Counted from the stretch's first letter, positions 8,577 through 18,807 are shown. The stretch: DNA of 64,000 nt from Beijerinckia mobilis (GCF_000745425.1 NZ_JQJH01000023.1:1-64000); one strand, 5' to 3'. Numbers and translations: made by a program. Notes: generated by a model not told the origin, from the sequence alone.

Positions 8577-9755
8577 ATGGGGCAGCGGATTTATCTCGAC
8601 CATAATGCGACCACCGCGCTACGGCCCGGTGCCCGCGCCGCTATGCTGGCCGCTATGGATCTTTGCGGCAATGCGTCCTCGATTCATGCCGAAGGGCGCG
8701 CCGCACGGGCTTCGATCGAGGCTGCTCGCGAGGCGCTTGGCCGTTTTGTCGGGACTTTGCCGCGCCGGGTGATTTTCACCTCAGGAGCCACCGAGGCGCT
8801 CAATCTGATCCTGCAGCCGGGCCTCAGCCGTTCCGCAAGCTTAACAGTGGATTATGACGTTCTTTTAGTCAGCGGCGGCGAACATGCGAGCGTGCTTTTT
8901 GGGCACCGTTTCCCGGCCGGGCACATCGAGACCATTGGTCTTTCCGGCTCCGGGGAACTCGATCTTGAGGCGCTTGCGGCTGCTTTGCACCGTCATGCTG
9001 GTCGCCGGATCATGCTGGCCGTTCAGGCGGCCAATAATGAAACCGGGGTCGTGCAGCCGGTCGCCGAGGCTGCGGCTCTGTTGCGGGCAGCATCCGCCGA
9101 TACGTTCTTCGTCTGCGACGCGGCGCAGGCGGCAGGGAAGATCGCCTGCAATTTCGACGCGCTGCCTGTCGATGCGCTGATTTTTTCTGCACATAAATTC
9201 GGCGGTCCGGCAGGGATCGGCGCGCTCTGCCTGCGTGAGGATATTGTGGCGGCCACTCCCTTGTTGCGTGGCGGCGGTCAGGAATTCCGCCAGAGGGCCG
9301 GGACGCAGGCCTTGATCGCCATTGCCGGTCTTGCTGGCGCTCTTGCGGAAATGCGGGACCGTTTTGTGGACGAATGCGCGATGTTCGCCAAGCTTCGCGA
9401 CGCTCTTGAACGGGAGATGCGGGCGATCGTGACGGATCTCCATATTTTCGGGGAGAAGGCGCCGCGCCTGCCAAATACCAGCGCTTTTGCTCTTCCGGGA
9501 GTGGAGGCACAGGTCTTGCTTATGTTCTTGGACGTGGAAGGGGTGGCTGTTTCCTCCGGTTCGGCCTGTTCTTCCGGCAAGGTGAAAACATCGCATGTGC
9601 TTGAATCCATGTGTGTTGACCCTTCTCTTGCCGGTGGTGGGGTCAGGCTTAGCCTGGGGTGGAATAGTCGGGAAGAAGATTGTCCTTTGATCCTGCAGGC
9701 CTTTGAGAAGGCGGCCCGCACGATCAGGGGACGACAGATCAAATCCGCCGCGTAA
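8577..9755 (+). CDS. Cysteine desulfurase, IscS/NifS type
   Basis: This PLP enzyme takes sulfur from L-cysteine for iron-sulfur cluster assembly. The 392 residues include the PLP lysine in FSAHKFGG (K207), the ANNETG loop at 152-157 and the active cysteine in SGSACSSGK (C331), the loop of group I (IscS/NifS) enzymes. It begins the suf cluster, ahead of sufB, which is the usual order in alphaproteobacteria, and coexists with the group II enzyme SufS further down. The GGGGAGG upstream of the ATG is about 13 bases away, rather far. A structured 160-base gap separates it from sufB. Confidence 0.93.
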   Translation: MGQRIYLDHNATTALRPGARAAMLAAMDLCGNASSIHAEGRAARASIEAAREALGRFVGTLPRRVIFTSGATEALNLILQPGLSRSASLTVDYDVLLVSGGEHASVLFGHRFPAGHIETIGLSGSGELDLEALAAALHRHAGRRIMLAVQAANNETGVVQPVAEAAALLRAASADTFFVCDAAQAAGKIACNFDALPVDALIFSAHKFGGPAGIGALCLREDIVAATPLLRGGGQEFRQRAGTQALIAIAGLAGALAEMRDRFVDECAMFAKLRDALEREMRAIVTDLHIFGEKAPRLPNTSAFALPGVEAQVLLMFLDVEGVAVSSGSACSSGKVKTSHVLESMCVDPSLAGGGVRLSLGWNSREEDCPLILQAFEKAARTIRGRQIKSAA

Positions 9756-9850
9756 GATGGAGGCGATCTTGCTTTCATTTTACGGGTGGCAGTCGGGCCG
9801 AGCCCGGCGACATGGACAGCGGCCGGGCAAAGCCCGGAAGCGCACGGGTT

Positions 9851-9869
9851 GATCGGGTCAGACCCGATC
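9851..9869. repeat. Short inverted repeat between the desulfurase gene and sufB
   Basis: GATCGGGT and ACCCGATC form an 8-bp stem with a 3-base loop. Further GC-rich dyads lie just upstream (around GGGCCGAGCCCGG and GCCGGGCAAAGCCCGG, 9795-9840). There is no T-run, so this is more likely a processing or attenuation structure in the suf transcript than a simple terminator. Confidence 0.45.
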
Positions 9870-9918
9870 ACGGGTCTGAACCAGCGGTCCTTGAAACCGC
9901 CAAGGTGAGGAGAAGAGC

Positions 9919-11439
9919 ATGGCAGCGGCCAAAGAGACCGTCGAGCAGGTCAAGTCCATCGACGTAAGCGAATATAAATACGGTTTCTTTTCCGATATCG
10001 AGTCGGATAAGGCGCCGAAGGGCCTTAATGAGGACATCGTTCGCTTCATCTCGGCGAAAAAGGGCGAGCCTGAATGGCTGACCGAATGGCGTCTTGAAGC
10101 CTATCGCCGCTGGCTGACCATGCGCGAGCCTGAATGGGCGCGTGTCAATTTCGCCAAGGTGGATTATCAGGACCTTTATTATTATTCCGCTCCGAAGAGC
10201 GCCGCGGGTCCGAAGTCGCTCGACGAAGTCGATCCGGAACTGCTCAAGGTCTATGAAAAGCTCGGCATTCCGCTGAAGGAACAGGCTGCGCTCGCCGGTG
10301 TCGTTGCCGGGGAAGGCGAAATGATCGACGACGAAGGCAATATCGTGCCGATTCCGGAGCGCAAGATCGCCGTCGATGCGGTGTTCGACTCCGTCTCCGT
10401 CGTGACCACTTTCCGTGATGAGCTGGCCAAGGCGGGTGTCATCTTCTGCCCGATCTCGGAAGCCGTTCACACGCATCCGGAACTGGTTCAGAAATATCTC
10501 GGCTCCGTCGTTCCCACGACCGATAATTTCTATGCGACGCTGAATAGCGCGGTGTTCTCCGATGGTTCGTTCGTCTACATCCCGCCGGGCGTGAAATGCC
10601 CGATGGAACTGTCGACCTATTTCCGCATCAATGAGCAGAATACGGGTCAGTTCGAGCGGACGCTGATCATTGCCGACAAGGGCTCCTACGTCTCCTATCT
10701 TGAAGGCTGCACGGCGCCCAAGCGCGATGAGAACCAGCTGCATGCGGCGGTCGTCGAACTGGTTGCGCTCGACGATGCTGAAATCAAATATTCGACGGTG
10801 CAGAACTGGTATCCGGGCGATGCCGACGGCAAGGGCGGTATCTATAATTTCGTGACCAAGCGCGGCGATTGCCGTGGTGCCAATTCGAAGATTTCCTGGA
10901 CGCAGGTTGAGACCGGTTCCGCCGTCACCTGGAAATATCCGTCCTGCGTGTTGCGTGGTGACAATTCGCGCGGTGAATTCTATTCGATCGCGATTTCGAA
11001 TGGTCATCAGCAGGTCGATTCCGGCACCAAGATGATCCATCTCGGCAAGAACACGACGAGCCGGATCATTTCCAAGGGTATCTCCGCCGGCCATTCGCAA
11101 AATACCTATCGTGGCCAGGTGTCCTCGCATCGCAAGGCGACGGGTGCGCGCAATTTCACCAATTGCGACTCGCTGCTGATCGGCAATACCTGCGGCGCGC
11201 ATACGGTGCCCTATATCGAATCGCGCAATCCTTCGACGCAATTCGAACATGAGGCTACGACCTCGAAGATCTCGGAAGACCAGCTCTTCTATTGCATGCA
11301 GCGTGGCCTTTCCGCCGAGGAAGCAACGGCTTTGATCGTCAATGGCTTCGTTCGTGACGTTCTGCAACAGCTTCCGATGGAATTCGCCGTCGAGGCGCAG
11401 AAGCTGATCGCCGTGTCTCTTGAAGGCAGTGTCGGTTAA
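9919..11439 (+). CDS. sufB: Fe-S cluster assembly scaffold SufB
   Basis: SufB is the scaffold subunit of the SufBC2D complex on which iron-sulfur clusters form in the cytoplasm. The 506-residue product has the family's typical length. It shows the beta-helix core segments [33 protein letters not shown] and [19 protein letters not shown], and a C-terminal [11 protein letters not shown]-like helix shared with SufD (here [12 protein letters not shown]). AGGTGAGGAG precedes the ATG. Its partners SufC and SufD follow in the same direction. Confidence 0.98.
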   Translation: MAAAKETVEQVKSIDVSEYKYGFFSDIESDKAPKGLNEDIVRFISAKKGEPEWLTEWRLEAYRRWLTMREPEWARVNFAKVDYQDLYYYSAPKSAAGPKSLDEVDPELLKVYEKLGIPLKEQAALAGVVAGEGEMIDDEGNIVPIPERKIAVDAVFDSVSVVTTFRDELAKAGVIFCPISEAVHTHPELVQKYLGSVVPTTDNFYATLNSAVFSDGSFVYIPPGVKCPMELSTYFRINEQNTGQFERTLIIADKGSYVSYLEGCTAPKRDENQLHAAVVELVALDDAEIKYSTVQNWYPGDADGKGGIYNFVTKRGDCRGANSKISWTQVETGSAVTWKYPSCVLRGDNSRGEFYSIAISNGHQQVDSGTKMIHLGKNTTSRIISKGISAGHSQNTYRGQVSSHRKATGARNFTNCDSLLIGNTCGAHTVPYIESRNPSTQFEHEATTSKISEDQLFYCMQRGLSAEEATALIVNGFVRDVLQQLPMEFAVEAQKLIAVSLEGSVG

Positions 11440-11796
11440 CAGTCTTCTGGGACTCTGAGTTGAAAGCGGATTTCGCGATCCGCTTGTCGCTCGGGTACTG
11501 CCCACATGAACGGAAAGCCGGATGGATCCATGTATGGGGCATCCGGTGGCGCCACACCTTCTGCTTGCCGGGCTGTTCTGCAGTCTGGCTTCAAGCAGGA
11601 AGAACCTCCCGAAGACGCTTCGGGAACCAAGGCGCGTTGAGTTCAGGGGTTTATCGTTCCTTTACTGATCGCCGGCCATGGACGGCAAAAGCGCGTAGGC
11701 TTTGGCGCGGGCTTAGCGCGCATGGCTTTTGGCTGCCCGCGCTTCATCGCAAGGCGATGAGCGGGTCCCTTTATGGAATTTTTAACGAGGGTCATC
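11440..11796. other. 357-base gap between sufB and sufC
   Basis: This gap is wide for an operon whose products form one complex. A small frame at 11506-11640 (44 residues, beginning MNGKPDGSMYGASGG) is open, but it has no Shine-Dalgarno sequence and no recognisable family, so I do not call it as a gene. The stretch may hold an internal promoter or RNA structure. No clear terminator is visible. Confidence 0.4.
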
Positions 11797-12552
11797 ATGC
11801 TCGAAGTCAAGAATCTCAATGTTTCCATCGGCGACCGCAAGATCCTGAATGATTTCTGCATCACCGTGAAGGATGGGGAAGTCGCGGCCATCATGGGCCC
11901 GAACGGCACGGGCAAATCGACTCTGTCCTATGTGATGTCCGGCCGCCCCGGCTATACGGTCGAATCCGGTGAAGTGCTGCTCAATGGCGTCAATCTGCTC
12001 GATTTCGAGCCCAATGAGCGCGCCGCCAAGGGCCTGTTCCTGGCTTTCCAATATCCGCTGGAAATCCCCGGCGTTGCGACCATGACCTTTCTCAAGGCCG
12101 CTCTGAACGCCCAGCGCAAATATCGCGGCGAGCCGGAGCTTTCGACGCCTGAACTGATGAAGAAGGTCAATGCGGCAGCCTCCAAGCTCGGCATCAAGTC
12201 CGATATGATGAAGCGCGCGCTCAACGTCGGCTTCTCCGGCGGTGAAAAGAAGCGTATGGACATTCTCCAGATGGCGCTGCTCGAGCCTTCCTTCGGCATT
12301 CTCGATGAGACCGATTCCGGCCTCGACATTGACGCTTTGCGCATCGTGTCGGAAGGCGTGAATTCGCTGCGTGATCCGAAGCGCGGCTTCCTCGTCATCA
12401 CCCATTACCAGCGTCTCCTCGACTATATCGTTCCCGATACCGTGCATGTCATGGCCGGTGGCCGCATCGTTCGCACGGGTGGCAAAGAGCTGGCCCTGGA
12501 ACTCGAGAAGAGTGGCTACGCCGAATATCTCGGCGAAGAAAAGGCCGCGTGA
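11797..12552 (+). CDS. sufC: Fe-S cluster assembly ATPase SufC
   Basis: SufC is the ABC-type ATPase that drives the SufBC2D scaffold. The 251 residues contain Walker [10 protein letters not shown] near the N-terminus, the signature FSGGEKKR, Walker B followed by [10 protein letters not shown], and the H-loop ITHYQR, all as in characterised SufC. The start at 11797 (MLEVKNL) is supported by ACGAGG six bases upstream. An in-frame ATG at 11773 gives eight extra residues that the family lacks. Its stop lies 26 bases before the preferred sufD start. Confidence 0.98.
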   Translation: MLEVKNLNVSIGDRKILNDFCITVKDGEVAAIMGPNGTGKSTLSYVMSGRPGYTVESGEVLLNGVNLLDFEPNERAAKGLFLAFQYPLEIPGVATMTFLKAALNAQRKYRGEPELSTPELMKKVNAAASKLGIKSDMMKRALNVGFSGGEKKRMDILQMALLEPSFGILDETDSGLDIDALRIVSEGVNSLRDPKRGFLVITHYQRLLDYIVPDTVHVMAGGRIVRTGGKELALELEKSGYAEYLGEEKAA

Positions 12553-12578
12553 AGATCGAAGCCAGAGGAGCCGTGCCC

Positions 12579-13913
12579 ATGAGCGCTCAAATCATCCCAT
12601 CGAGAACGCCGGCCGAGACGACGCTCGTCGAGAGCTTCGGGGCCGTCAAGGCGAGCCTGCCCGGATCGGCGGATGTCGCCAAGCTGCGGGAAGACAATTT
12701 CGCCGCTTTCGTCGAAGCCGGCCTGCCGCATCGCCGCGTCGAAGCCTGGCACTATACTGACCTGCGCACCATCATGCGCGAGGCTCTGCCTCTCGCCGCA
12801 GCGCCTTCGCCAGCCGCGCTTGAAGGTTTGAAGAAAGACGTCGCCGCTTTGCCGTTGCACGGTACCAAGCTGGTCATCGTCGACGGTGCCTTCGTGCCTG
12901 AATTGTCCGATAAGGCTCCGGAAGGCGTGACGATCTCGTCGCTCGCCACGGTTCTTTCCAGCGGCAAGCCGGATCTTCTCACTCTGCTCGCCGGTCAAGG
13001 CATGGGTGCGGGGGATGCCATCGTCGCGCTCAATGCAGCGATGATGCAGGATGGCATTGTGATCGAGGTGGCGCCCGGTGCTGTCGTTGCCGAGCCTTTG
13101 AACCTGATCTATGCCACTGCATCGGCCACACCGGTCGCGCGGTTCTCGCGTTCGCTTGTTTCCGTCGGCGCGAAAGCTTCGGTTGCGATCGCGGAATCGA
13201 GCCTCGGTGAGGGCGGTCGCACCGGCCAGACCAACGGCTGCCTGATTTTCTCGGTGGAGGACGAGGCCAAGGTCACTCACACCTCGCTTCTCACGGGCAG
13301 CGTGGCGGGGAGCATCCGCCTCGAAACCTTCATGGTGAGCCTCGGCGCGCGCGTGAAATTCGACAGTTTCGCCTTGATCTCCGGGCAAGGCCTGACACGG
13401 CGGCAGATTTTCCTGCGTTTCAATGGCGAGGAAAGCGAATCCACTATGCGCGGTGCTTCCCTGCTGCGTGGACGCGAATATGCCGACACCACTTTGTTCG
13501 CTGAACATCTCGCACCGTCTTGCGTCGGCCGCGAAATCTTCAAATATATCCTCGATGACGAAGCTGTTGGTGTTTTTCAGGGCAAGATTCACGTCGCGCC
13601 CGAAGCGCAGCAGACGGATGGCCGGATGCTCAGCAAGGCCTTATTGCTGACGGATGGCGTCGTCATGAATAATAAGCCGGAGCTGGAAATCTTCGCCGAC
13701 GATGTCGCCTGCGCCCATGGCGCGACCTGCGGCGGCCTGAGCGAAGAGCAGATTTTCTATCTCCAGGCGCGCGGTCTTCCCTACAAGGAAGCGGAAGCCC
13801 TGTTGCTCGAAGCCTTCGCGGCGGAACTCGTCGACGAGCTTGAAGATGAAAAGACCGCCGAGACCTTGCGCGGCGAGATCAGCAGCTGGCTCGCCGCCCG
13901 CGTGGTCAAATGA
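12579..13913 (+). CDS. sufD: Fe-S cluster assembly protein SufD
   Basis: SufD is the SufB paralogue of the SufBC2D scaffold and is needed for iron acquisition by the complex. The 444 residues show the conserved VEAWHYTDLR near the N-terminus, RRQIFLRFNGEES in the beta-helix, and C-terminal DVACAHGATCGGLSEEQIFY, with the histidine and cysteine region expected of SufD. The ATG at 12579 has GAGGAG eight bases upstream. A GTG at 12549 overlapping the sufC stop would extend the protein by ten residues and is less likely. Confidence 0.97.
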   Translation: MSAQIIPSRTPAETTLVESFGAVKASLPGSADVAKLREDNFAAFVEAGLPHRRVEAWHYTDLRTIMREALPLAAAPSPAALEGLKKDVAALPLHGTKLVIVDGAFVPELSDKAPEGVTISSLATVLSSGKPDLLTLLAGQGMGAGDAIVALNAAMMQDGIVIEVAPGAVVAEPLNLIYATASATPVARFSRSLVSVGAKASVAIAESSLGEGGRTGQTNGCLIFSVEDEAKVTHTSLLTGSVAGSIRLETFMVSLGARVKFDSFALISGQGLTRRQIFLRFNGEESESTMRGASLLRGREYADTTLFAEHLAPSCVGREIFKYILDDEAVGVFQGKIHVAPEAQQTDGRMLSKALLLTDGVVMNNKPELEIFADDVACAHGATCGGLSEEQIFYLQARGLPYKEAEALLLEAFAAELVDELEDEKTAETLRGEISSWLAARVVK

Positions 13914-14118
13914 TCAGGCTGGTGCAAAGATCAGGTTGGTGAAAGCGTGATCATTTATGCCCAGGGCATGAATGGTGGCGAGTGAAACGGGGTCCGGCAG
14001 AATCGTCTCGGTTCTCGCCGGATCTTGATGATGAAGTTGAAAGATAGACCGGATGCGATAGACCTGGCCCGGATATTGCCCGTCAAGGGCAGGCCAGCAG
14101 CCAGGCATGGAGTTAGGC

Positions 14119-15363
14119 ATGAACAAGCACATAGCTGCGCAAGCGCCATGGGATGTGAATCTGATCCGTCAGGATTTTCCGATTCTGTCCATGGAAGTCT
14201 ACGGCAAGCCGCTGGTCTATCTGGACAATGCCGCCTCGGCGCAAAAGCCGAAGGAGGTCGTGGATCGCATGGTGCATGCGACCTATCATGAATATGCCAA
14301 TGTGCATCGTGGCTTGCATTTTCTCGCCAATGCCGCGACCGATGCCTTCGAAGCGGCGCGCGAAAGCGTGCGTTCGTTTCTGAACGCTGAAACGGTCAAC
14401 GAAATCATCTTCACCAAATCGGCGACGGAAGCGATCAATCTCGTCGCTTCCTCCTTCGGTCAGGCGTTCATTCAAGAGGGCGATGAAATCGTTCTCTCGA
14501 TCATGGAACACCATGCCAATATCGTCCCCTGGCATTTCCTGCGCGAACGCAAGGGCGCCGTGCTGAAATGGGTGGATGTCGACGACGACGGCAATTTCCT
14601 GATGGAGGAATTCGAGAAGGCTTTGTCGCCGAAGACGAAGATCGTCGCCATGACGCATATGTCGAATATGCTCGGCACGATCACGCCGGTGAAGGAAGTC
14701 ATCAAGATCGCTCATGAGCGCGGTATTCCGGTACTGATCGACGGATCGCAGGGCGCCGTGCATCTCGAGGTCGATGTGCGTGATCTCGATGCCGATTTTT
14801 ACGTCGTCACCGGCCATAAGCTTTATGGGCCGACCGGCATCGGCGCCGTCTATGGCAAGAAGGAATGGCTGGAAAAACTGCCGCCCTTCCTCGGTGGTGG
14901 CGAAATGATCAATGAAGTGACGCGCGAGCGGGTTACCTATAACGAGCCGCCGCATCGGTTCGAGGCCGGCACGCCGCCGATCATCCAGGCGATCGGCCTC
15001 GGTGCCGCCGTGGATTACATGCAGAAGCTCGGCCGCAACCGCATTCATGCGCATGAAATGGCGTTGAGCGATTATGCGCATGAACGCCTGTCGAAGATCA
15101 ATTCCCTGAATATCATTGGCCGCGCCAAGGGCAAGGGCGCGATCATTTCCTTTGAAATGAAGGGGGCGCATGCGCATGACGTCGCGACGATCATCGATCG
15201 TTCGGGCGTTGCGGTGCGCGCAGGCACGCATTGTGCTCAGCCCCTCCTTGCCCGTTTCGGTGTGACATCGACCTGCCGTGCTTCTTTCGCGGCCTATAAT
15301 ACTTTCGAGGAAGTCGACAAACTCGCCGAAGCTTTGATCCGGGCCGAAGGCCTTTTCGCTTGA
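14119..15363 (+). CDS. sufS: Cysteine desulfurase SufS
   Basis: SufS is the group II PLP cysteine desulfurase that supplies sulfur to SufBCD. It has 414 residues, with the PLP lysine in VVTGHKLYGPTGIG and the active cysteine in RAGTHCAQPLL. HHANIVPWHFL and SGVAVRAGTHCAQP are family signatures. The ATG at 14119 has GGAG seven bases upstream and is preferred to the ATG at 14107. It is the second desulfurase of the cluster. About 200 non-coding bases separate it from sufD. Confidence 0.97.
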   Translation: MNKHIAAQAPWDVNLIRQDFPILSMEVYGKPLVYLDNAASAQKPKEVVDRMVHATYHEYANVHRGLHFLANAATDAFEAARESVRSFLNAETVNEIIFTKSATEAINLVASSFGQAFIQEGDEIVLSIMEHHANIVPWHFLRERKGAVLKWVDVDDDGNFLMEEFEKALSPKTKIVAMTHMSNMLGTITPVKEVIKIAHERGIPVLIDGSQGAVHLEVDVRDLDADFYVVTGHKLYGPTGIGAVYGKKEWLEKLPPFLGGGEMINEVTRERVTYNEPPHRFEAGTPPIIQAIGLGAAVDYMQKLGRNRIHAHEMALSDYAHERLSKINSLNIIGRAKGKGAIISFEMKGAHAHDVATIIDRSGVAVRAGTHCAQPLLARFGVTSTCRASFAAYNTFEEVDKLAEALIRAEGLFA

Positions 15364-15380
15364 GAGATGAGGAATTTGTC

Positions 15381-15773
15381 ATGTCCGAATCGCAAACCGC
15401 CGAAGTCCAGGAAGTCCAGCCGAACGAGCCCCAGTGGATTTTCGCGTCCGATATTTCCCAGAATGAGCGGATCCGTTACACCAACGATATCGTTGCGGCC
15501 TTCAAGACGGTCTTCGATCCAGAAATTCCCTGCGATGTCTATGAGCTTGGCCTGATCTATAAGGTCGATATCGATGAGAATCGCCTGATCCGTGTGGAAA
15601 TGACCTTGACGGCTCCCGGTTGTCCGGTGGCGGGCGAAATCACCCGCAATATCGAGACGGCGATTGGTACTGTTCCCGGCACGCTTGGCGTCATCGTCAA
15701 CATCGTCTTTGAGCCGGCTTGGGATCAAGGCCGCATGTCGGACGAAGCGCGGATTTCGCTGGATATGTTCTGA
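15381..15773 (+). CDS. sufT: SUF system assembly protein SufT (DUF59/MIP18 family)
   Basis: This 130-residue DUF59 protein has DPEIPCDVYELGLIY and MTLTAPGCPVAGEI, the two conserved blocks of MIP18-type iron-sulfur maturation factors, including the conserved cysteine in APGC. SufT is thought to help mature Fe-S proteins under high demand. The ATG at 15381 has GAGGA at good spacing and lies 17 bases after the sufS stop, so the two are very probably cotranscribed. Confidence 0.95.
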   Translation: MSESQTAEVQEVQPNEPQWIFASDISQNERIRYTNDIVAAFKTVFDPEIPCDVYELGLIYKVDIDENRLIRVEMTLTAPGCPVAGEITRNIETAIGTVPGTLGVIVNIVFEPAWDQGRMSDEARISLDMF

Positions 15774-16121
15774 TCCGGATGAGATGTGAGCCTGCCTGGA
15801 AGCCTCCCGGCGGCTCGCGTTCTCCTCTTGTCCACTCTCCCGTTGTCGGAAAATCCGCAGAAAATCCGTCTGGGATTTCATTCTTGTGGGTGCGTCGAAC
15901 CCGGGCGGCGTTCGGATGCCTCCGAATGGGTTTTCTGGAAAATATAGGTCTTTCCAGGAATTTGGAGTCGCATTGCGATTTTGATTCCTGGCATAAACCT
16001 CCTCAACTCAGCGAATGTTTCGCTCGAGCAGAGGTTTGATGGCACTGCTTTGGCCTCAATGGCCTCCCGATTGGCTTGATCGGACCCTATATAGGGGCCG
16101 GCTCCTAGCGAGGGACTTGCG
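15774..16121. other. 348-base gap between sufT and sufA
   Basis: I see no gene here. The stretch changes from GC-rich near sufT to a more AT-rich part around 15940-16030, where a separate sufA promoter could lie, but I cannot point to a convincing -35/-10 pair. Confidence 0.35.
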
Positions 16122-16493
16122 ATGACATCTGCCTTTTCCATTCTGACATTGACCGACACAGCGGCGGAACGCGCCAGGGATATTCTGGCCATGCCGGGAA
16201 ACGCCGATAAGATTTTAAAGATCGGCGTGAAGAATGGTGGCTGTGCCGGGATGAATTATACGCTGGACCTCGTCGACGAACCGGCATCCGGCGCCGAGCT
16301 CATTGAAGACAAGGGTGTGCGCATCACCATTGCTCCCGAGGATCTGTTGTTCCTGCTTGGCACGGAAATGGATTTTACCGCGGATACGATCGGATCGAGT
16401 TTCTCCTTCCACAATCCCAATCAGACCGGCTCCTGCTCCTGCGGCCATTCGGTCTCGATCACGCCGCATGCGCCGGTGGAAGCCGGTGCCTGA
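16122..16493 (+). CDS. sufA: A-type Fe-S carrier protein SufA/IscA
   Basis: A-type carriers accept clusters from the scaffold and pass them to target enzymes. The 123 residues contain the three invariant cysteines: C41 in NGGCAGMNY and C105/C107 in GSCSCGHS. The length and HesB/IscA fold pattern fit. AGCGAGGG lies upstream of the ATG. It closes the suf cluster and converges with the membrane-anchored hydrolase, whose stop lies 40 bases on. Confidence 0.95.
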   Translation: MTSAFSILTLTDTAAERARDILAMPGNADKILKIGVKNGGCAGMNYTLDLVDEPASGAELIEDKGVRITIAPEDLLFLLGTEMDFTADTIGSSFSFHNPNQTGSCSCGHSVSITPHAPVEAGA

Positions 16494-16533
16494 TTCCTCA
16501 TGGTGCGGTTGACCTGCGTGCCGTTTGCGCACG

Positions 16534-18021
16534 CTATGGTGCGGTCTTGTTTGCCTGTTCCTTTATCGCTTCTGACGGAAGACCTGCTGCTATCCTTTCG
16601 ATCATGAACGGGTAGAAGGGATTTGAGGACATGCGCAAAAGATTGTCCAGGCTGACGATCAATGTGCCTCTTTCTCCACGAGGCGCGACGGCACCGAGAT
16701 TAACGCCAAAATTCTCTTTGCCATCTGGTTGCAAGCCATAAAGCGCATCCGTCACGGGAAAGGGGATGGCGACATGCGACAAAGAGAAGACACCCGGCGG
16801 AAACGAAAGCCCGAGCGGATTTGTCTTTGAATCAATCGCTCCGGGCTCGGTCACGACCGCGGCAACCTCGCTTGTGGATTCGTCTGTATTGGTGATGATC
16901 GTCATGCGGAACCGGCGAGGCGGCGGAGGCAGCAGCCTCGCCAATGCCGATTCCGATGTCGTGCGTAGCATCTGCCCGAATTTGGCAGTCCGATTGATGT
17001 CAAAGAGGACAAGTTCGCTGCCATTCTCCGGTAGCTGTGCATAGAAGGAGGTAATGATCGCCCGCGTCGAGACGGTTGAATCGACGATGGATTGGAAGGT
17101 CAGGACCGGCGGCAGCGCCTTGAGCCTTCCATCCCGCGCCAGCCGGTCGATCTGCCCTTGAACGGCCTGCGTGAACTGGAAGGACTGTCGCGCGCCATTG
17201 ACCGGGAAAGAATTATATTTGAACGGGTTGAATTCCGGCACGATGCCGAGCCAGGCGGCCTTGGCGAAGGCAGGCAGAATGGCGGGCCAGCCGGCGATTC
17301 CGGCAAAACGGGCAAACCGTGTGATCCCGATCATGGGTGTGAACAGAACCAGCCGCGTCGGTGCTCTCAAGGTTGGAGTCTCGATGGCATCGAGGGCATA
17401 TTTCAGGGCGAGCGTGCCACCGTTCGAGAAACCGACGAGATGCAGAGGCCGATCAGGACCGATACGTTGGACCGCCTCGCGCACGGCGAGCCGTGTCGCC
17501 GCGAGCCAATCCTCCCAGCGGATATCGGTGAGACCGGCGGGGACGGTGCCATGCCCAGGCAGACGGATGCCGATCGCGATAAAGCCATGGTCGCGATAAA
17601 AGCGGGCGATATGGCGCAGACTATAGGGGGAATCGGTCAGCCCGTGCAGGAAAACGGCGGCGCCGACGGCTTCGCCATCTGGCTCGAGTATGTAGGAGCG
17701 GTTCCAGTCGGTCGCAAAATGCCCGGGAAAAACCGGGCTGCCCTCGAAATAGCGATTATACGGCACGCGATCGCTCCGCGGTAGCCGCTCGGTGACATTG
17801 TGCTGAACGTCGCGAAAGAGAACATCTTCCGCCGCGCGATAATCGGCGAAACGCGCCGTCTCCATCGTTTCTGCAGAGAGTTCCTGCGGGATGAATTCAT
17901 GCCAGGGTTCGAGCGGATCGCCGCGCTGTGTGTCGTAAATGCGTATGCCGAGGAAAGTGGCAAGGCTGACGCCGACGAGAATGACGCCCCATCGCGCCGC
18001 TTTGATGAATCGGAAACGCAC
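16534..18021 (-). CDS. Membrane-anchored alpha/beta hydrolase
   Basis: With a GTG start at 18021 the protein has 495 residues and begins with a short basic segment followed by one membrane helix (WGVILVGVSLATFLGI), so it is probably anchored with the hydrolase domain outside the cytoplasm. The hydrolase region has AAVFLHGLTDSPYSL, IRLPGHGTVP and the nucleophile elbow GFSNGG. The acid and histidine are probably in the C-terminal half (LFDINR... and SHVAIPFP). The pattern resembles carboxylesterase or lysophospholipase-like hydrolases, but the substrate is unknown. A longer frame to 18165 is open, yet its extra residues look non-coding. Confidence 0.8.
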   Translation of the reverse strand: MRFRFIKAARWGVILVGVSLATFLGIRIYDTQRGDPLEPWHEFIPQELSAETMETARFADYRAAEDVLFRDVQHNVTERLPRSDRVPYNRYFEGSPVFPGHFATDWNRSYILEPDGEAVGAAVFLHGLTDSPYSLRHIARFYRDHGFIAIGIRLPGHGTVPAGLTDIRWEDWLAATRLAVREAVQRIGPDRPLHLVGFSNGGTLALKYALDAIETPTLRAPTRLVLFTPMIGITRFARFAGIAGWPAILPAFAKAAWLGIVPEFNPFKYNSFPVNGARQSFQFTQAVQGQIDRLARDGRLKALPPVLTFQSIVDSTVSTRAIITSFYAQLPENGSELVLFDINRTAKFGQMLRTTSESALARLLPPPPRRFRMTIITNTDESTSEVAAVVTEPGAIDSKTNPLGLSFPPGVFSLSHVAIPFPVTDALYGLQPDGKENFGVNLGAVAPRGERGTLIVSLDNLLRMSSNPFYPFMIERIAAGLPSEAIKEQANKTAP

Positions 18022-18220
18022 TATTTCATGACCTTGAGTTGATGAGATACGGGTTCTACACGATCGCTTGAAAAGGGGCAGGAATTTTCTAAAGGCGACC
18101 GCGCCGGACGGCTCCAATGGATTGAAAAGACTTCGGCCATTGCATGAGGCTCCGGATGAGCCCACCTTTGTGTGAACTTTACCTTCCGCTCACGGTTTTG
18201 CCAAAACAGCGACAAGGTTT

Positions 18221-18721
18221 GTGAAAGGGATCATGATGGCGAGGGCGTATAGGCTGATGCAACAAGCACTTTCATTGGAAGATCACCCGCTCGATCGGCC
18301 TTCCGAGCGATGTTTCCCGTCTCGCAAGGGGAGAAAATTTTTCCCTAGGATAGCCCGGACCGCTCGGTGTGACACTCTGGCGGTGATCCGTCTTCTGTGT
18401 ATTGTATCTCTGTATAGCTACGGGCTGCCCGCCTTGGCACAGCAGAATGCGGCTGGTACGGGTGGTGTCAATGGCGGTACGGGCTTTGCCGCAGGAAGTG
18501 GGATTGGTGGCCATGGTGGTGGCGCAGGCTATGGCGCGGGTACCTTTGGCAGAAATCAAGTGGGCGGGAGCAACAGTTTCGGAGGATTTCGGGGCGGAGG
18601 TTGGGGCGCGCGCGTCTATGGATGGGGTGGCTCGAACGGCGGCTGGAACAATCGTATCTTCGACAATAACGCCGCGCGCCCCTATTATAATGGCCGCCGA
18701 GGCGGGCAGGGCTATTGGTAG
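18221..18721 (+). CDS. Glycine-rich small secreted protein (hypothetical)
   Basis: The C-terminal 80 residues are dominated by Gly, with Asn, Trp, Tyr and Arg (GGHGGGAGYGAGTFG, GGFRGGGWGARVYGWGG), ending GRRGGQGYW. Before them is a hydrophobic stretch LLCIVSLYSYGLPALAQQ that looks like a signal peptide with an ALAQQ cleavage site. This suggests that the real start may be the GTG at 18383, giving a precursor of about 112 residues. The upstream part of the frame is dubious. No function is recognisable. It lies directly before the first attC-like site. Confidence 0.5.
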   Translation: MKGIMMARAYRLMQQALSLEDHPLDRPSERCFPSRKGRKFFPRIARTARCDTLAVIRLLCIVSLYSYGLPALAQQNAAGTGGVNGGTGFAAGSGIGGHGGGAGYGAGTFGRNQVGGSNSFGGFRGGGWGARVYGWGGSNGGWNNRIFDNNAARPYYNGRRGGQGYW

Positions 18722-18807
18722 GCTGTTTTTGATCCGTATGTGTCATCACGGACTCATGGTATCGCATTCGTGAAATGATAGATGCACGCCTCACCTCCGT
18801 TTCGAGT

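Noticed and set aside
9868-11505. Open frame of 545 codons on the minus strand opposite sufB
   Set aside because: It is a shadow of sufB. Its composition is typical of antisense frames and it has no ribosome site.
11460-11852. Possible 130-residue protein between sufB and sufC
   Set aside because: It overlaps the sufC start, has a biased Trp/Arg/His composition and lacks any family resemblance.
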